Below, piece after piece: positions 39,198 through 48,836 of a stretch of 64,000 bases of DNA; position 1 is the first letter of the stretch; each line of letters opens with the position of its first letter. Made by a program: the position numbers and the translations under genes. The stretch is taken from positions 58,347 through 122,346 of the forward strand of contig NZ_JAKRNS010000009.1 in the NCBI RefSeq assembly GCF_022346615.1, given 5' to 3'. The stretch is from Staphylococcus sp. ACRSN. GTDB taxonomy: Bacteria > Bacillota > Bacilli > Staphylococcales > Staphylococcaceae. The notes below the pieces were generated by a model, which did no database searches, had not been told where the DNA came from, and saw only the letters and a program-made list of their open reading frames with translations.

Positions 39198-39413
39198 ATG
39201 TCAATAAATATTGATCCACAAAAATTTGCTGACCTCGTAGTTACAGCAAATCCATCAAAAAGTAACAATCCAGAAGATATTGCGAAAGATAGTTTAGAAC
39301 TCTATGTGAATGCTTATCGTCTAGCAGAACGACACTCAAATATTGCTACTAATTGTTATGATACTGCAGAGGTGTTAAAAGAAATTAAAGCAGCAGATTT
39401 AGAATTAAGTTAA
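39198..39413 (+). CDS. Conserved small protein of unknown function
   Basis: 71 aa, acidic, predicted helical, no membrane span. The C-terminal two thirds ('KDSLELYVNAYRLAERHS...') look like an amphipathic helix pair. It is on the plus strand between two minus-strand units, which supports a real independent gene. A TAGGAG lies about 12 bases before the ATG, a TATACT about 30 bases earlier, and a very strong terminator follows. It resembles short staphylococcal proteins next to ymdB/rny as I recall, but no function is known. Confidence 0.65.
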   Translation: MSINIDPQKFADLVVTANPSKSNNPEDIAKDSLELYVNAYRLAERHSNIATNCYDTAEVLKEIKAADLELS

Positions 39414-39454
39414 GTTGTTAATTATAATTACTTAAATAATGTATAAGCATAACT

Positions 39455-39504
39455 TAAACAATAAAAGCTATCCTCAACTGTTTGAGGATAGCTTTTATTG
39501 TTTA
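39455..39504 (+). terminator. Terminator of the 71-aa gene, 23-bp perfect stem
   Basis: TAAACAATAAAAGCTATCC... pairs base for base with ...GGATAGCTTTTATTGTTTA around a CTGT loop. The stem is longer than a terminator needs and its arms end in A/T tracts, so it can act in both directions. Confidence 0.85.
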
Positions 39505-39519
39505 TACATATATTAAAAA

Positions 39520-39560
39520 GTTAAAGTCTATCCACTAAAATGATATGGATAGACTTTAAC
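39520..39560 (-). terminator. Terminator of rny
   Basis: On the minus strand GTTAAAGTCTATCC and GGATAGACTTTAAC form a perfect 14-bp stem followed by TTTTTA. Confidence 0.85.
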
Positions 39561-39587
39561 TATATTCTAGACTATACTCTAGAAAAA

Positions 39588-41147
39588 TTATTTTGCATAT
39601 TCAATTGCTCTAGTCTCTCGAACAACTGTCACTTTTATATGACCAGGATATTGAAGTTCATCTTCAATTTGGTTTTTAATATCTCTTGCTAAGCGGTGTG
39701 ATTTTAAGTCGTCGATAGAATCTGGTGATACAATAACTCGAATCTCTCTACCAGCTTGGATTGCAAATGCTTTTTCAACACCATCATAACCTTCAGATAA
39801 TGTTTCAAGTCTTTCAAGTCTTCTAATATAATTTTCTAACGTCTCTTTTCGAGCACCTGGTCTAGCTGCAGATAATGCATCAGCAGCTGCTACCAAAATA
39901 GAAATTATTGAAGTAGGTTCTACATCACCATGGTGTGAGTGAATCGCATTAATTACTGTTTCATTTTCAGCGTATTTTTTAGCTAACTCAACTCCGATTT
40001 CAACATGGCTACCTTCAACTTCATGGTCGATTGCTTTACCAACATCATGAAGTAGACCAGCACGTTTAGCTAATGTTACATCTTCACCCAATTCTGCGGC
40101 TAGCATACCTGCTAAATGCGCAACTTCAACTGAATGTTTAAGTACATTTTGTCCATAGCTTGTACGATACTGTAAACGACCTAAGATTTTAACTAAATCC
40201 GGATGCATATTATGTACATTTATTTCAAATGTAGCTTGTTCCCCTGCATCTCTTATAATATCGTCTACTTCTTTTCGAGCTTTATCTACCATATCTTCAA
40301 TTCTTCCAGGATGGATTCGTCCATCTGAAACAAGATTTACTAATGCCGTTCTAGCAATTTCACGTCTAATTGGGTCAAAACCAGAAAGTATTACTGCTTC
40401 TGGTGTATCATCTATAATTAAGTCTATACCAGTCAATGTTTCCAGTGTTCTGATATTCCTTCCTTCACGACCAATGATTCGACCTTTCATTTCATCATTC
40501 GGTAAATTAACAACTGAAACCGTAGACTCCGAAGTATGTTCCGCAGCTAACCTTTGTACAGTTGTTGCTAATAATTCCTTAGCATTTTTATCGACTGCTT
40601 CTTTTGCTTCTTTCTCTTTTTCCTTAACAAGTATTGCAATATCTTGTGACAATTCATCTTCTACTCTTTGAAGTTGTTCTTGTGCTGCTTCTTCTTGAGA
40701 GAGACCAGAGATGCGTTCTAATTCTTGTTCATGCTTATTTATTAACGTTTGAACACTACTCTCTTTTGCATCTACTTGTTGTTGTCTTTCTTCAAGTTTA
40801 GATTCTTTTTGCTCTAAAATCTCATCTTTTTTATCTAACAGATCAGATTTTCGCTCTAAGTTTTCTTCTTTTTGAAGAAGTCGGGCTTCTTGCCTTTGAA
40901 GATCACCACGTCTTTCACGAAGTTCATTTTCACTTTGTTCTTTTAAGATTTGATTTTCTTCTTTAGCTTCAAGGAGCTTTTCCTTCTTGATATTATCTGC
41001 TTCTTTTTTACCTTGTTCGATAATATCTTCGGCAGTTTGTCTTGCTTGTAATTGCTTTTGATGCAATAAATTACGGGCTATAATATACCCTACAACAACT
41101 CCGAGAATAATACCTAGCAAAACGAGTAGGAGGCCTAATAAATTCAC
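39588..41147 (-). CDS. rny: Ribonuclease Y
   Basis: 519 aa, the membrane-bound endoribonuclease that starts much of mRNA decay (called CvfA in S. aureus). An N-terminal membrane span (residues 4-25) is followed by a long Glu/Lys/Gln-rich coiled coil to about residue 200. Then come a KH domain ('[17 protein letters not shown]') and an HD domain with '[14 protein letters not shown]' and 'HSHHGDVEP'. It starts at a GTG after AAGGGGGTG. The promoter is TTGACA-18-TACAAT at 41234-41263. Confidence 0.95.
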   Translation of the reverse strand: MNLLGLLLVLLGIILGVVVGYIIARNLLHQKQLQARQTAEDIIEQGKKEADNIKKEKLLEAKEENQILKEQSENELRERRGDLQRQEARLLQKEENLERKSDLLDKKDEILEQKESKLEERQQQVDAKESSVQTLINKHEQELERISGLSQEEAAQEQLQRVEDELSQDIAILVKEKEKEAKEAVDKNAKELLATTVQRLAAEHTSESTVSVVNLPNDEMKGRIIGREGRNIRTLETLTGIDLIIDDTPEAVILSGFDPIRREIARTALVNLVSDGRIHPGRIEDMVDKARKEVDDIIRDAGEQATFEINVHNMHPDLVKILGRLQYRTSYGQNVLKHSVEVAHLAGMLAAELGEDVTLAKRAGLLHDVGKAIDHEVEGSHVEIGVELAKKYAENETVINAIHSHHGDVEPTSIISILVAAADALSAARPGARKETLENYIRRLERLETLSEGYDGVEKAFAIQAGREIRVIVSPDSIDDLKSHRLARDIKNQIEDELQYPGHIKVTVVRETRAIEYAK

Positions 41148-41233
41148 ACAAACACCCCCTTTATTCTAGGATTTTGCTCTGTATATCAAATTCAATATGA
41201 TTATATGAAGTTATATAAGAATCATACAATGTA

Positions 41234-41263
41234 ATTGTACGGTTTAAAGACAAGAAGTGTCAA
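41234..41263 (-). promoter_or_regulatory. Promoter of rny
   Basis: On the minus strand TTGACA (41258-41263), an 18-bp spacer and TACAAT (41234-41239). The leader is about 80 bases. Confidence 0.7.
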
Positions 41264-41460
41264 GGTTTCCAACTACATAAATTCAATATTAGAGACCCCT
41301 CTTTTACACTTTATCTATTATAAATGTTGTTAGCGCAATGTTTCTTTTATTTTATGGAATTATACATTAATATATTTAAGATAAATTTCACCGATTATTA
41401 TACATTTAAAATTATTTTATAACACCATTTTCATTGAAATTTCATTATATTAATTCAAAA
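41264..41460. other. Gene-free AT-rich spacer between recA and rny
   Basis: No coding region and no further hairpin of note are visible besides the recA terminator at 41461. Confidence 0.5.
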
Positions 41461-41495
41461 GACACCCTAGAAATAACAAATATTTCTAGGGTGTC
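41461..41495 (-). terminator. Terminator of recA
   Basis: GACACCCTAGAAAT and ATTTCTAGGGTGTC form a perfect 14-bp stem with a 7-base loop, followed on the minus strand by T-rich sequence. Confidence 0.85.
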
Positions 41496-41529
41496 AATAA
41501 ATATACGATTTAAAATAATAACTAATTAT

Positions 41530-42576
41530 TTATTCTTCATCGAATAAATTTGTTGATTCCTTTTCTTCCTTTTCTTCTACATCACCGTCAAAGATACCTA
41601 ATGTTTCACGTAATTTTTGGTTAATTTCATTCTTAATTTCTGGATTCTCCATAAGATATGATTTGACGTTCTCTTTACCTTGACCCATACGCTCACCATT
41701 ATATGAGTACCATGCACCTGATTTATCAACAATTTCGTTTTCAACACCTAAGTCGATTAACTCGCCTTCTTTAGAAATACCTTTACCATACATAATGTCT
41801 ACTTCTGCAATTCGGAAAGGTGGTGCTACTTTATTTTTCACTACTTTAATCTTAGTTCTATTACCGACAATTTCTTGACCTTGTTTCAATTGCTCTGCAC
41901 GTCTAACTTCTAAACGTACTGAACTGTAGAACTTCAATGCTCTACCCCCTGGAGTAACTTCAGGGTTACCAAACATAACTCCGACCTTTTCACGAATTTG
42001 GTTAATGAAAATAGCCGTTGTATTTGATTTAGAAATTGCACCTGAAAGTTTACGCAATGCTTGTGACATTAGTCTTGCTTGTAAACCAACATGCGTATCC
42101 CCCATTTCACCTTCGATTTCAGCTTTAGGTGTTAAAGCAGCTACTGAATCGACAACAACAACGTCAACTGCACCACTACGTACAAAAGCTTCTGCAATTT
42201 CTAAACCTTGTTCACCATGGTCAGGTTGTGATAAATAAAGATTTTGAATGTCTACGCCTAATGCTTCTGCGTATACAGGATCAAGTGCGTGTTCCGCATC
42301 AATAAACGCAGCTACGCCGCCATTTTTTTGAACTTCAGCAATAGCATGCAATGCGACAGTTGTTTTACCAGAACTTTCTGGTCCATAAATCTCAACTATT
42401 CTACCTTTAGGGTAACCACCTACTCCTAAAGCATTATCTAATGTGACAGAACCACTTGAAACACTAGAAACTCTGCGTGCTTTATTATCTCCAAGTTTCA
42501 TCACTGCGCCTTTACCAAATGATTTCTCCATATTTTTAATTACTGTATCTAAAGCTTTTTGACGATCGTTATCCAA
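41530..42576 (-). CDS. recA: Recombinase RecA
   Basis: 348 aa. Walker A is 'GPESSGKTT' (residues 65-73); '[16 protein letters not shown]' is loop L2; the C-terminal tail is very acidic ('[18 protein letters not shown]'). It starts at a TTG nine bases after GGAGG, as in S. aureus. The central 250 residues look nearly identical to S. aureus RecA, while the last 60 differ at many positions (recalled), which argues for a related but different species. It is under LexA control through the SOS box at 42664-42677. Confidence 0.97.
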   Translation of the reverse strand: MDNDRQKALDTVIKNMEKSFGKGAVMKLGDNKARRVSSVSSGSVTLDNALGVGGYPKGRIVEIYGPESSGKTTVALHAIAEVQKNGGVAAFIDAEHALDPVYAEALGVDIQNLYLSQPDHGEQGLEIAEAFVRSGAVDVVVVDSVAALTPKAEIEGEMGDTHVGLQARLMSQALRKLSGAISKSNTTAIFINQIREKVGVMFGNPEVTPGGRALKFYSSVRLEVRRAEQLKQGQEIVGNRTKIKVVKNKVAPPFRIAEVDIMYGKGISKEGELIDLGVENEIVDKSGAWYSYNGERMGQGKENVKSYLMENPEIKNEINQKLRETLGIFDGDVEEKEEKESTNLFDEE

Positions 42577-42663
42577 AATGCTGGACCTCCTAAATGAGAT
42601 TTATCTCTGAAAAATATCTTACCCATACTATACAGGTATTTTAAATTCAACGCAAGTATTTTG

Positions 42664-42677
42664 CGAATATTTGTTCG
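42664..42677. promoter_or_regulatory. SOS box (LexA operator) upstream of recA
   Basis: CGAATATTTGTTCG matches the Gram-positive LexA consensus CGAAC-N4-GTTCG with one mismatch. It lies about 90 bases upstream of the start codon, just ahead of the promoter TTGCGT-17-TATAGT on the minus strand. Confidence 0.8.
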
Positions 42678-42744
42678 GTCAAAAGAACGACTTATTTCAA
42701 AATATAGAACACACGTACTATAAAAATATTAATTAATGAGCCAT

Positions 42745-43893
42745 TTACTGTGGTTTCAAACGATTTAGCAGCCTTATTAATACATAATTTTGTGTTCTGT
42801 GTTTTAGCATATTACTTTGTTGTATCATTTTAAAGCTTTGTATCTCTAGTTTTTCACCATTTAAAATTCCCAGATAGACTGACTCATTTTCATACAATAA
42901 AGTAATAGCCACGTCAGTTTGATATAAATCTTTAACGATGTTAGCAGTAATTGTTAATTGTCGTTCTATTGGAAGTGTTTTATCGACAAATTGTTGGTGA
43001 TGTGGCAACATACCTTGTAAATATTGGTGATCATCGAAATCTTTCATTCTCGAATAAAGTTCACCATCTGTCACTCCATCATAAACAGCAAATGTTCGTT
43101 TAACATTTTGCATTAAAGCTTGTTCCAACTTAATATCGTCGGACCCATAATAATATTCACCAATTCTACTTAAAATTTCACTTTTTATTGGATCTATCAA
43201 CGCTTGACATATAGTCTCAGATTCACCATTCGCAGTCAATCTTATATTCACTTCGTGTGTGCCTGCTAACGGAGCAATTGTAGGATTTGACTGTTTATCT
43301 ATTAAATCCATCAATACTGTTTCTACTTTTGATTCACCTATACCTGCAAATCGCAATAATTCTGAATATATGATTTGTTCTCCATCTAAAAGATGCGGTA
43401 ATAATTCATTTTTAGCCATTGGTTGCATTTCTTTTGGTGGACCTGGTAATAAAATAATGCGCTTTTCATTATGATTGACTAACATACCTGGTGCCATCCC
43501 AAATTTATTTTCTAACACTTCAGATCCTTCAATAACTAGAGCTTGTTGACGGTTATTTGGTGTCATTTCAACATTTTGCTTTTGAAAATAATGCTCTATA
43601 TCGTCTAACGCCGCTTGATCTATAACGAGCTCACGACCTAATATTTCTGCTACAGTGTGTTTAGTTAGATCATCCTTTGTTGGACCTAGTCCACCTGTAA
43701 GTATGACTGTATCATTTTTATCAAGCGTTGTGTTGATTACTCTTTTTAAACGTTCCGGATTATCACCGACAACTGCATGTTCAACTACATTATGTCCAAT
43801 ACCATTAAGTAGCTTCGATAAGTATTGTCCGTTTGTATTCGCAATCTGGCCTAATAATAATTCAGAACCAACTGCAATAATAGATATATTCAA
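42745..43893 (-). CDS. cinA: Competence/damage-inducible protein CinA
   Basis: 382 aa from the TTG at 43893, seven bases after GAGGAGG. The N-terminal MoeA/MogA-like domain is clear ('AVGSELLLGQIANTNGQYL', 'TGGLGPTKDDLTKHTV', 'LPGPPKEMQPM'). The C-terminal third does not show the typical NMN-deamidase signature; S. aureus CinA as recalled is similarly diverged. It is directly upstream of recA in transcription order (cinA-recA) but is followed by a recA promoter and SOS box. Confidence 0.9.
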   Translation of the reverse strand: MNISIIAVGSELLLGQIANTNGQYLSKLLNGIGHNVVEHAVVGDNPERLKRVINTTLDKNDTVILTGGLGPTKDDLTKHTVAEILGRELVIDQAALDDIEHYFQKQNVEMTPNNRQQALVIEGSEVLENKFGMAPGMLVNHNEKRIILLPGPPKEMQPMAKNELLPHLLDGEQIIYSELLRFAGIGESKVETVLMDLIDKQSNPTIAPLAGTHEVNIRLTANGESETICQALIDPIKSEILSRIGEYYYGSDDIKLEQALMQNVKRTFAVYDGVTDGELYSRMKDFDDHQYLQGMLPHHQQFVDKTLPIERQLTITANIVKDLYQTDVAITLLYENESVYLGILNGEKLEIQSFKMIQQSNMLKHRTQNYVLIRLLNRLKPQ

Positions 43894-44233
43894 GAATATT
43901 CCTCCTCTATACAAGCTGCACTATATATAAATTATAAAACGAATTACCATTAAAAACGAAATGATTCGTTTCACTAATAGTTAAATTATATCTCAACAGA
44001 GTATTAAAATAAAAAAGACTTACTTGCTAAAATAATAATATCAATTACAAATATGATATGCCTACGAAATATATAACCTTACTATTCAGTGCCAATTGCC
44101 TACATTAATCTTTATTTATATTCAACATTACTGACCTCAAACAATTACCTTAATTTGACTGAAAATGAGGTTTTGAATATGTTAATTTATGAAGTTGATT
44201 ATAATATCATCTGTAGTCGTATAACTAAACTAA
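43894..44233. other. Gene-free stretch upstream of cinA
   Basis: No coding region is visible on either strand. AT-rich, with no recognised motif. It forms the first part of an 880-bp gap between cinA and pgsA. Confidence 0.5.
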
Positions 44234-44344
44234 AGGCTCAAGTATAATTTAGTACGATGTTAAGCTTGAAAAAGATGAGACTTGAGCATTAATTTCCATT
44301 CTCAATAAGAGAGCGCTAATCATTAATAGATTAACACTCTCTTA
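44234..44344. other. Pair of hairpins in the cinA-pgsA gap, possible small RNA
   Basis: GCTCAAGT and ACTTGAGC enclose 36 bases (about 44236-44287). Right after it TAAGAGAGCGCTAATC pairs with GATTAACACTCTCTTA (44306-44344), with mismatches in the stem that are G-U-compatible on one strand. Neither lies at the end of a gene. Together they look like a structured transcript, but no clear promoter with both boxes is seen. Confidence 0.4.
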
Positions 44345-44533
44345 TATTAAAATTTTATGATTTTGAACATGCATGATTGCCTGCCTATGTGTGCTATGGT
44401 ACAAGTCTGAATTCTCTCACTCAAATTACCTTTGTCCTTATCACGCTATAAATCCTTATTAATACAGAACAAATACAGCACTTTCTTATAATAAAATGAT
44501 TGCTACACAAATTAAAAATGATTTGCCAATAAT

Positions 44534-44612
44534 TTTGGCGAGAAGACTCTTGAGGAAACAATATCCACTACAAGCAAAGGCTGAAGCGACATCTTAGGAA
44601 AATGATGCAACA
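44534..44612 (+). repeat. Degenerate dispersed repeat ('gaagactc...ggctgaagcg' type)
   Basis: The stretch contains GCGAGAAGACTCTTGAGG, then AAAGGCTGAAGCGACAT and TAGGAAAATGATG. Repeats with the skeleton GAAGACTCCTGnGGGA...GGCTGAAGC...GGAAA occur between genes in many Bacillales genomes (recalled). This copy looks decayed. It is non-coding. Confidence 0.5.
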
Positions 44613-44631
44613 ATATGAAATATTGTAATTA

Positions 44632-44675
44632 AAAAACCGGTAAATGAATTTTAAAATTCATTTACCGGTTTTTTC
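44632..44675. terminator. Perfect 44-bp palindrome, terminator downstream of pgsA
   Basis: AAAAAACCGGTAAATGAATT... is self-complementary over 22 bp on each side with essentially no loop, flanked by A and T runs. It can terminate transcription in both directions and is about 100 bases past the pgsA stop. Confidence 0.8.
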
Positions 44676-44775
44676 TTCTAATATTTATGCCCTAGATATT
44701 TCTTTAATTTCTGCTACATAGATAATAATACCTAAAATTCTAATTACTTTATTTATAATTATGTTTAAAATACTA

Positions 44776-45354
44776 TTATTTCGCTTTGAAAACGTCTCTA
44801 CCTTTATAGAAATATTCTATTCCTGATAAAATTGTAAAGAATACACCGATATAAAGTAAAATTCGGCCTAGTGAGATTCCAATCCAAGTTGCAAGCGGAT
44901 CTCCTAATAATATCCAGACAATTGCAAGCATAGTTACTGCTGTTTTAATTTTACCTAACTGACCTGCAGCACTAACGAAGCCTTGTTCAATTTGTAGTAA
45001 CCTCAATCCAGTAACAGCGAATTCACGTGCAATAATAATAATTGCAACTACAGAATTAGTTAAATCTATTTGTACAAGTGCTATTAATGCACTAGATACA
45101 AGTAATTTATCAGCTAAAGGATCTAAAAATTTCCCCATATTAGTAACTAATTGCCACTTTCTTGCAAGGTAACCATCTACAAAGTCGCTCAATGACGCAA
45201 TGATAAAAATAATGCCACTAATTAAAAGTTCAATTCTAATATCATTTCCACCGATAAAAGAAACTTTACCAAAACCAAAATCTACTAATGCAAATACCAT
45301 AAAAACTGGAATTAGTATAACTCTAAAAACTGTTATCCAATTCGGTATATTCAT
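44776..45354 (-). CDS. pgsA: CDP-diacylglycerol-glycerol-3-phosphate 3-phosphatidyltransferase
   Basis: 192 aa, membrane enzyme making phosphatidylglycerophosphate, the committed step to phosphatidylglycerol and cardiolipin. The CDP-alcohol transferase motif is complete: the Asp-Gly pair in '[12 protein letters not shown]', then '[12 protein letters not shown]'. About five spans. Substitutions in this gene are known to cause daptomycin resistance in S. aureus. It is downstream of the RodZ-like gene on the same strand. Confidence 0.95.
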   Translation of the reverse strand: MNIPNWITVFRVILIPVFMVFALVDFGFGKVSFIGGNDIRIELLISGIIFIIASLSDFVDGYLARKWQLVTNMGKFLDPLADKLLVSSALIALVQIDLTNSVVAIIIIAREFAVTGLRLLQIEQGFVSAAGQLGKIKTAVTMLAIVWILLGDPLATWIGISLGRILLYIGVFFTILSGIEYFYKGRDVFKAK

Positions 45355-45391
45355 ATAAAATGCCTCATTTCTATTTATAACTTAATCTCTT

Positions 45392-45784
45392 CTATAAAAA
45401 CAACACTGCCAACACCCACAAAACAGCTGTTAGTATAACAACAAAACTAATAACTACTGCGAGTTGTAAAGGTTCTTTATCTTTACTTCTATATGTAGGC
45501 TTATTTTCACTTGAAAATGCATCAATCACTTGTTCCAAATCATTTTCATTACTAGGTATTTCTTCTTTGTGTGATGCTATTAACTGATCTGAATCGATAT
45601 TAACAGCCTTAGCATATTTAATGATAAAACCTTCAGCATAATTTTCATTGTTTAATGAAGCAAAATCATTATTTTCGATAAGTGTTAATATTTTTCTTTT
45701 GATTTGTGTACGAGACTCTAATTCATTTAATGTCATCCCTAAACGCTCTCTGCGCCCTTTTAAAGTTTGACCTATTGAATTCAC
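45392..45784 (-). CDS. RodZ-like helix-turn-helix membrane protein (YmfM type)
   Basis: 130 aa. An N-terminal HTH_25 domain ('SIGQTLKGRRERLGMTLNELESRTQIKR', residues 2-60) is followed by an acidic linker and one membrane span at the extreme C-terminus. Full RodZ continues with an extracellular domain of 150 or more residues; here there is essentially none, as is usual in round-celled staphylococci. RodZ links MreB to the wall in rods; the role in cocci is unclear. Confidence 0.82.
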   Translation of the reverse strand: MNSIGQTLKGRRERLGMTLNELESRTQIKRKILTLIENNDFASLNNENYAEGFIIKYAKAVNIDSDQLIASHKEEIPSNENDLEQVIDAFSSENKPTYRSKDKEPLQLAVVISFVVILTAVLWVLAVLFL

Positions 45785-45823
45785 AATTGTTAAGCCTCCT
45801 TTATAAAAATTTATATAGTTTTT

Positions 45824-46654
45824 CTATTCAAAAAATCCAAATCCGCCACCAAAACCATCATCGCTAAAATCAAGGTTATTTTTACTTTTAACTGTTTGTT
45901 TTTTCATTTCTTCATAATGAATTTCTTGATTTTTATTTTCTCTAAGTTCAATAATATAATCAAAATCTTTCATCTCATAATCACTTGTTTCAACAAATAA
46001 GTCTGGATGTTCAACCACTTTAATCGCAGGTAGACTCATAACTTCTTTAACTAAATCTTGGTGTTTTTGACTAGACTCACGTGCTGTCACAGCACCATCG
46101 ATAATATAGACATGATTAGAATCATATTCGCCTTTAATCAACGAACTTCTAACCGTTTGTTTAATCAAGGTTGAGCTAATGAACAACCATTTCTTATGGG
46201 CACAAACACTTGCTGCAACAATAGACTCAGTTTTACCTACTCTCGGCATGCCTCGAATGCCAATTAATTTATGACCATCTTCTTTAAATAATTCAGCCAT
46301 AAAATCAACTAGCAAACCTAAATCTTCACGCTCAAATCGAAATGTTTTTTTATCATCAGCATCTTGTTCTATGTAACGACCATGACGTACAGCTAAGCGA
46401 TCTCGCAATTCTGGTTTTCTTAGCTTTGTGATAGAAATATCATCAATTTCCATAACAATATTTTCAAAACGATTTACTTTTTCAAGACTATCAGTCTTAA
46501 TGAGCAAACCCCTTCTACTCTCTTCTATACCATTTATCGTGACAATGCTAATGCCCATCATACCTAACAAACTAGAGATATCCCCTAATAATCCTGCTCG
46601 GTTCATTGTTATCTCATACTCTAAATACCATTCTTTTCTAGTAGCTACTGCCAT
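45824..46654 (-). CDS. YmfK family protein
   Basis: 276 aa. The first 80 residues look like an ACT-type fold ('EYEITMNRAGLLGDISSLLGMMGISI'). The middle contains a P-loop-like 'IRGMPRVGKTESIVA' with a Lys and Thr/Ser that would bind nucleotide phosphate. It ends in a Gly/Phe-rich tail ('DDGFGGGFGFFE'). It is conserved in Bacillus and Staphylococcus beside ymfI and rodZ; no function is established. Confidence 0.75.
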   Translation of the reverse strand: MAVATRKEWYLEYEITMNRAGLLGDISSLLGMMGISIVTINGIEESRRGLLIKTDSLEKVNRFENIVMEIDDISITKLRKPELRDRLAVRHGRYIEQDADDKKTFRFEREDLGLLVDFMAELFKEDGHKLIGIRGMPRVGKTESIVAASVCAHKKWLFISSTLIKQTVRSSLIKGEYDSNHVYIIDGAVTARESSQKHQDLVKEVMSLPAIKVVEHPDLFVETSDYEMKDFDYIIELRENKNQEIHYEEMKKQTVKSKNNLDFSDDGFGGGFGFFE

Positions 46655-46841
46655 GAAATAAACACCCCTTCGTTTAAAAACAACGGATATATTTTATAAT
46701 AGCTTTGATAAAAATAATCGTCTAGTAATAACAATATATTATAAATATAGCGCTATTTATTTGTCACCTTATCATTTAATATAATCACATTATAGCACTG
46801 ATTAAACTTGAGTTGGATTGTTTTTTAATCACTTTCTAAAA

Positions 46842-47546
46842 TTAAAGATACCAAGCTCCATTAACCTTTTGTACAGTACCTGTAATACTTTTTGCATAAG
46901 GATGACAAAGATAACTACAAGTATGAGCAATTTCTTGAGGATCAATTAAACGCTGTTGTGGTAATTCTTGAATTATTTCCGATAAAGTTTCTTCATCAAA
47001 TGTCTGAGTCATACGACCACTAACAATGCCAGGTGCTATCGCATTGACCGTTACAGTACTAAGGGCTAACTCTTGACTCAATGCTTTGACAAAGCCAATT
47101 TGCCCTGCCTTCATAGCGGAGTATACGGTTTCCAAACTCGCACCTGTTTCTCCCCAAATAGATGAAACTACAACGATTCTTCCATTTTGACTTTGTCTTA
47201 ATTGGTCAATGAAAAGGCGACAAACGCGCATGAGTTGTCGAAGATGTAATGTATAACTCTCATCTAACATTACATCAGTCATGTCTTGTAATAATCCATA
47301 CAAAGCATTACCGCTTGTATAAATCAAACAATCTAAATTTTCAATAAAGCCAAAATGTTCATTTAAATCTTTAGCTTTTTTCAAATCACATTGTACAAAT
47401 TGTACAGGTTGCCCATGAAATTGATTGCTTAGTGCACCAATATCTGCTTGATTATAATGCACAACAACCTCAAACCCATCGGCTAATAAACGTTCTGTTA
47501 TAGCCATTCCTATTGTTCCAGATCCGCCAATGACTAATGCCTTCAT
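46842..47546 (-). CDS. Short-chain dehydrogenase/reductase (YmfI)
   Basis: 234 aa. The NAD(P) motif is 'VIGGSGTIGMAI'. The catalytic Ser is in 'VVVSSIWGE' and the YxxxK is 'YSAMK'. It is FabG-like in length but its substrate is not known. The start follows GGAG inside the end of ymfH, with a three-base gap, so it is translationally coupled to the peptidase-like genes. Confidence 0.88.
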   Translation of the reverse strand: MKALVIGGSGTIGMAITERLLADGFEVVVHYNQADIGALSNQFHGQPVQFVQCDLKKAKDLNEHFGFIENLDCLIYTSGNALYGLLQDMTDVMLDESYTLHLRQLMRVCRLFIDQLRQSQNGRIVVVSSIWGETGASLETVYSAMKAGQIGFVKALSQELALSTVTVNAIAPGIVSGRMTQTFDEETLSEIIQELPQQRLIDPQEIAHTCSYLCHPYAKSITGTVQKVNGAWYL

Positions 47547-47549
47547 TTA

Positions 47550-48836
47550 TTATTTCATCTCCAGTCGACTGTCGACCATTTGACTTAAATCCAAACATAA
47601 ATTTGCCGTTTTATTAACACTTTCTAACGTAATGCTTTCAACAATATCTAATAAGTCGAATAAACTTACACCTTCAAAATGTAATTTAGTATATTGATTT
47701 GCTATATATTCTGGAGAATTCAATCCAGATATAAACTCACCTATAAACTGTTTTTTTAATAATTCAAATGCATCAGCATCTTCAAGATTTCCTATTTTAT
47801 GTTTTAGTTCTTCTAACAACAATGCCTTTAATTCATCTGGCTTTTGAGTTGAACTTGTAACAAGTGAGAAACTATATGTTGGTTCTAATACAAATTGATA
47901 GCCAAACGTTTCATCAATTAAGTCTTGATTTAACAATGTTTGGTAAAAATCTGTTTCTTCACCAAATACCATTTCAAAGAATAAAGTCATTTCCAAGTCA
48001 TGTTTTACGTATGCTTTCGAAGGTGCATCTTGTAATACTTTATTTTTAAAACCAAGCATCAGACGTGGTGATTGTAATTTCATTGATTCAGTGATTTGAG
48101 CCTCACTAACCTCAACTTGTTCAACTAAAGGATTTCTCACAATTTGTGGTTGATTAACCTTATCTCTCATATCTTCATGTTCTGCTATAACACGATAAAT
48201 ATGTTCAGGATCAACATCGCCAACCACAAACAATACCATATTTGACGGATGATAGAACGTTTCATAACAAAGATATAAATCATCTTTTGTAATTTCATAA
48301 ATACTCTCTACGCTACCAGCAATATCTACACGAATAGGATGTGTTTGATACATAGCTTTCAGTGTATTAAACATTAATTTATAACCTGGTTGTTCTTGAT
48401 ACATCTTAATTTCTTCAGCTATGATTCCTTTTTCTTTATCAACAGTCTCTTTTGTAAAATAAGGTGTTTCAACCATCGTTAACAAGCGTTTGATATTTCT
48501 TTCTATATTATCAGTTGCACTGAACAGATAGCTTGTACGATCAAAACTTGTAAATGCATTAACTTGCGCATTATCCTCTGCAAAAGCAGTAAATAAATCT
48601 TCTTCTTCATTTTCAAATAATTTGTGTTCCAAAAAATGTGCAACACCATCTGGTACTGTTACGTATGTATCACTGCCATGAGGTTTGAATTTATTGTCTA
48701 ATGAACCAAATTGAGTAGTGTAAGTGACAAATGTTTTTTGAAAACCAGGTTTCGGAATTACAAATAATTTTAGTCCGTTATCTAGCTCCGTTTCATAAAC
48801 ACGCTCGTCAATTTGTTTATAGTATGTTTCTTTCAC
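47550..48836 (-). CDS. M16 family zinc peptidase (YmfH, catalytic subunit)
   Basis: 428 aa. The inverted zinc motif HxxEH is intact in 'VAHFLEHKLFE' (about residue 66-73), and the third ligand Glu is expected about 76 residues on ('IAEEIKMYQ'). It starts at a GTG that overlaps the stop of the neighbouring M16 gene by four bases (GTGA). YmfF and YmfH type pairs form heterodimeric peptidases in which only one subunit carries the metal. The substrate is unknown. Confidence 0.88.
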   Translation of the reverse strand: MKETYYKQIDERVYETELDNGLKLFVIPKPGFQKTFVTYTTQFGSLDNKFKPHGSDTYVTVPDGVAHFLEHKLFENEEEDLFTAFAEDNAQVNAFTSFDRTSYLFSATDNIERNIKRLLTMVETPYFTKETVDKEKGIIAEEIKMYQEQPGYKLMFNTLKAMYQTHPIRVDIAGSVESIYEITKDDLYLCYETFYHPSNMVLFVVGDVDPEHIYRVIAEHEDMRDKVNQPQIVRNPLVEQVEVSEAQITESMKLQSPRLMLGFKNKVLQDAPSKAYVKHDLEMTLFFEMVFGEETDFYQTLLNQDLIDETFGYQFVLEPTYSFSLVTSSTQKPDELKALLLEELKHKIGNLEDADAFELLKKQFIGEFISGLNSPEYIANQYTKLHFEGVSLFDLLDIVESITLESVNKTANLCLDLSQMVDSRLEMK

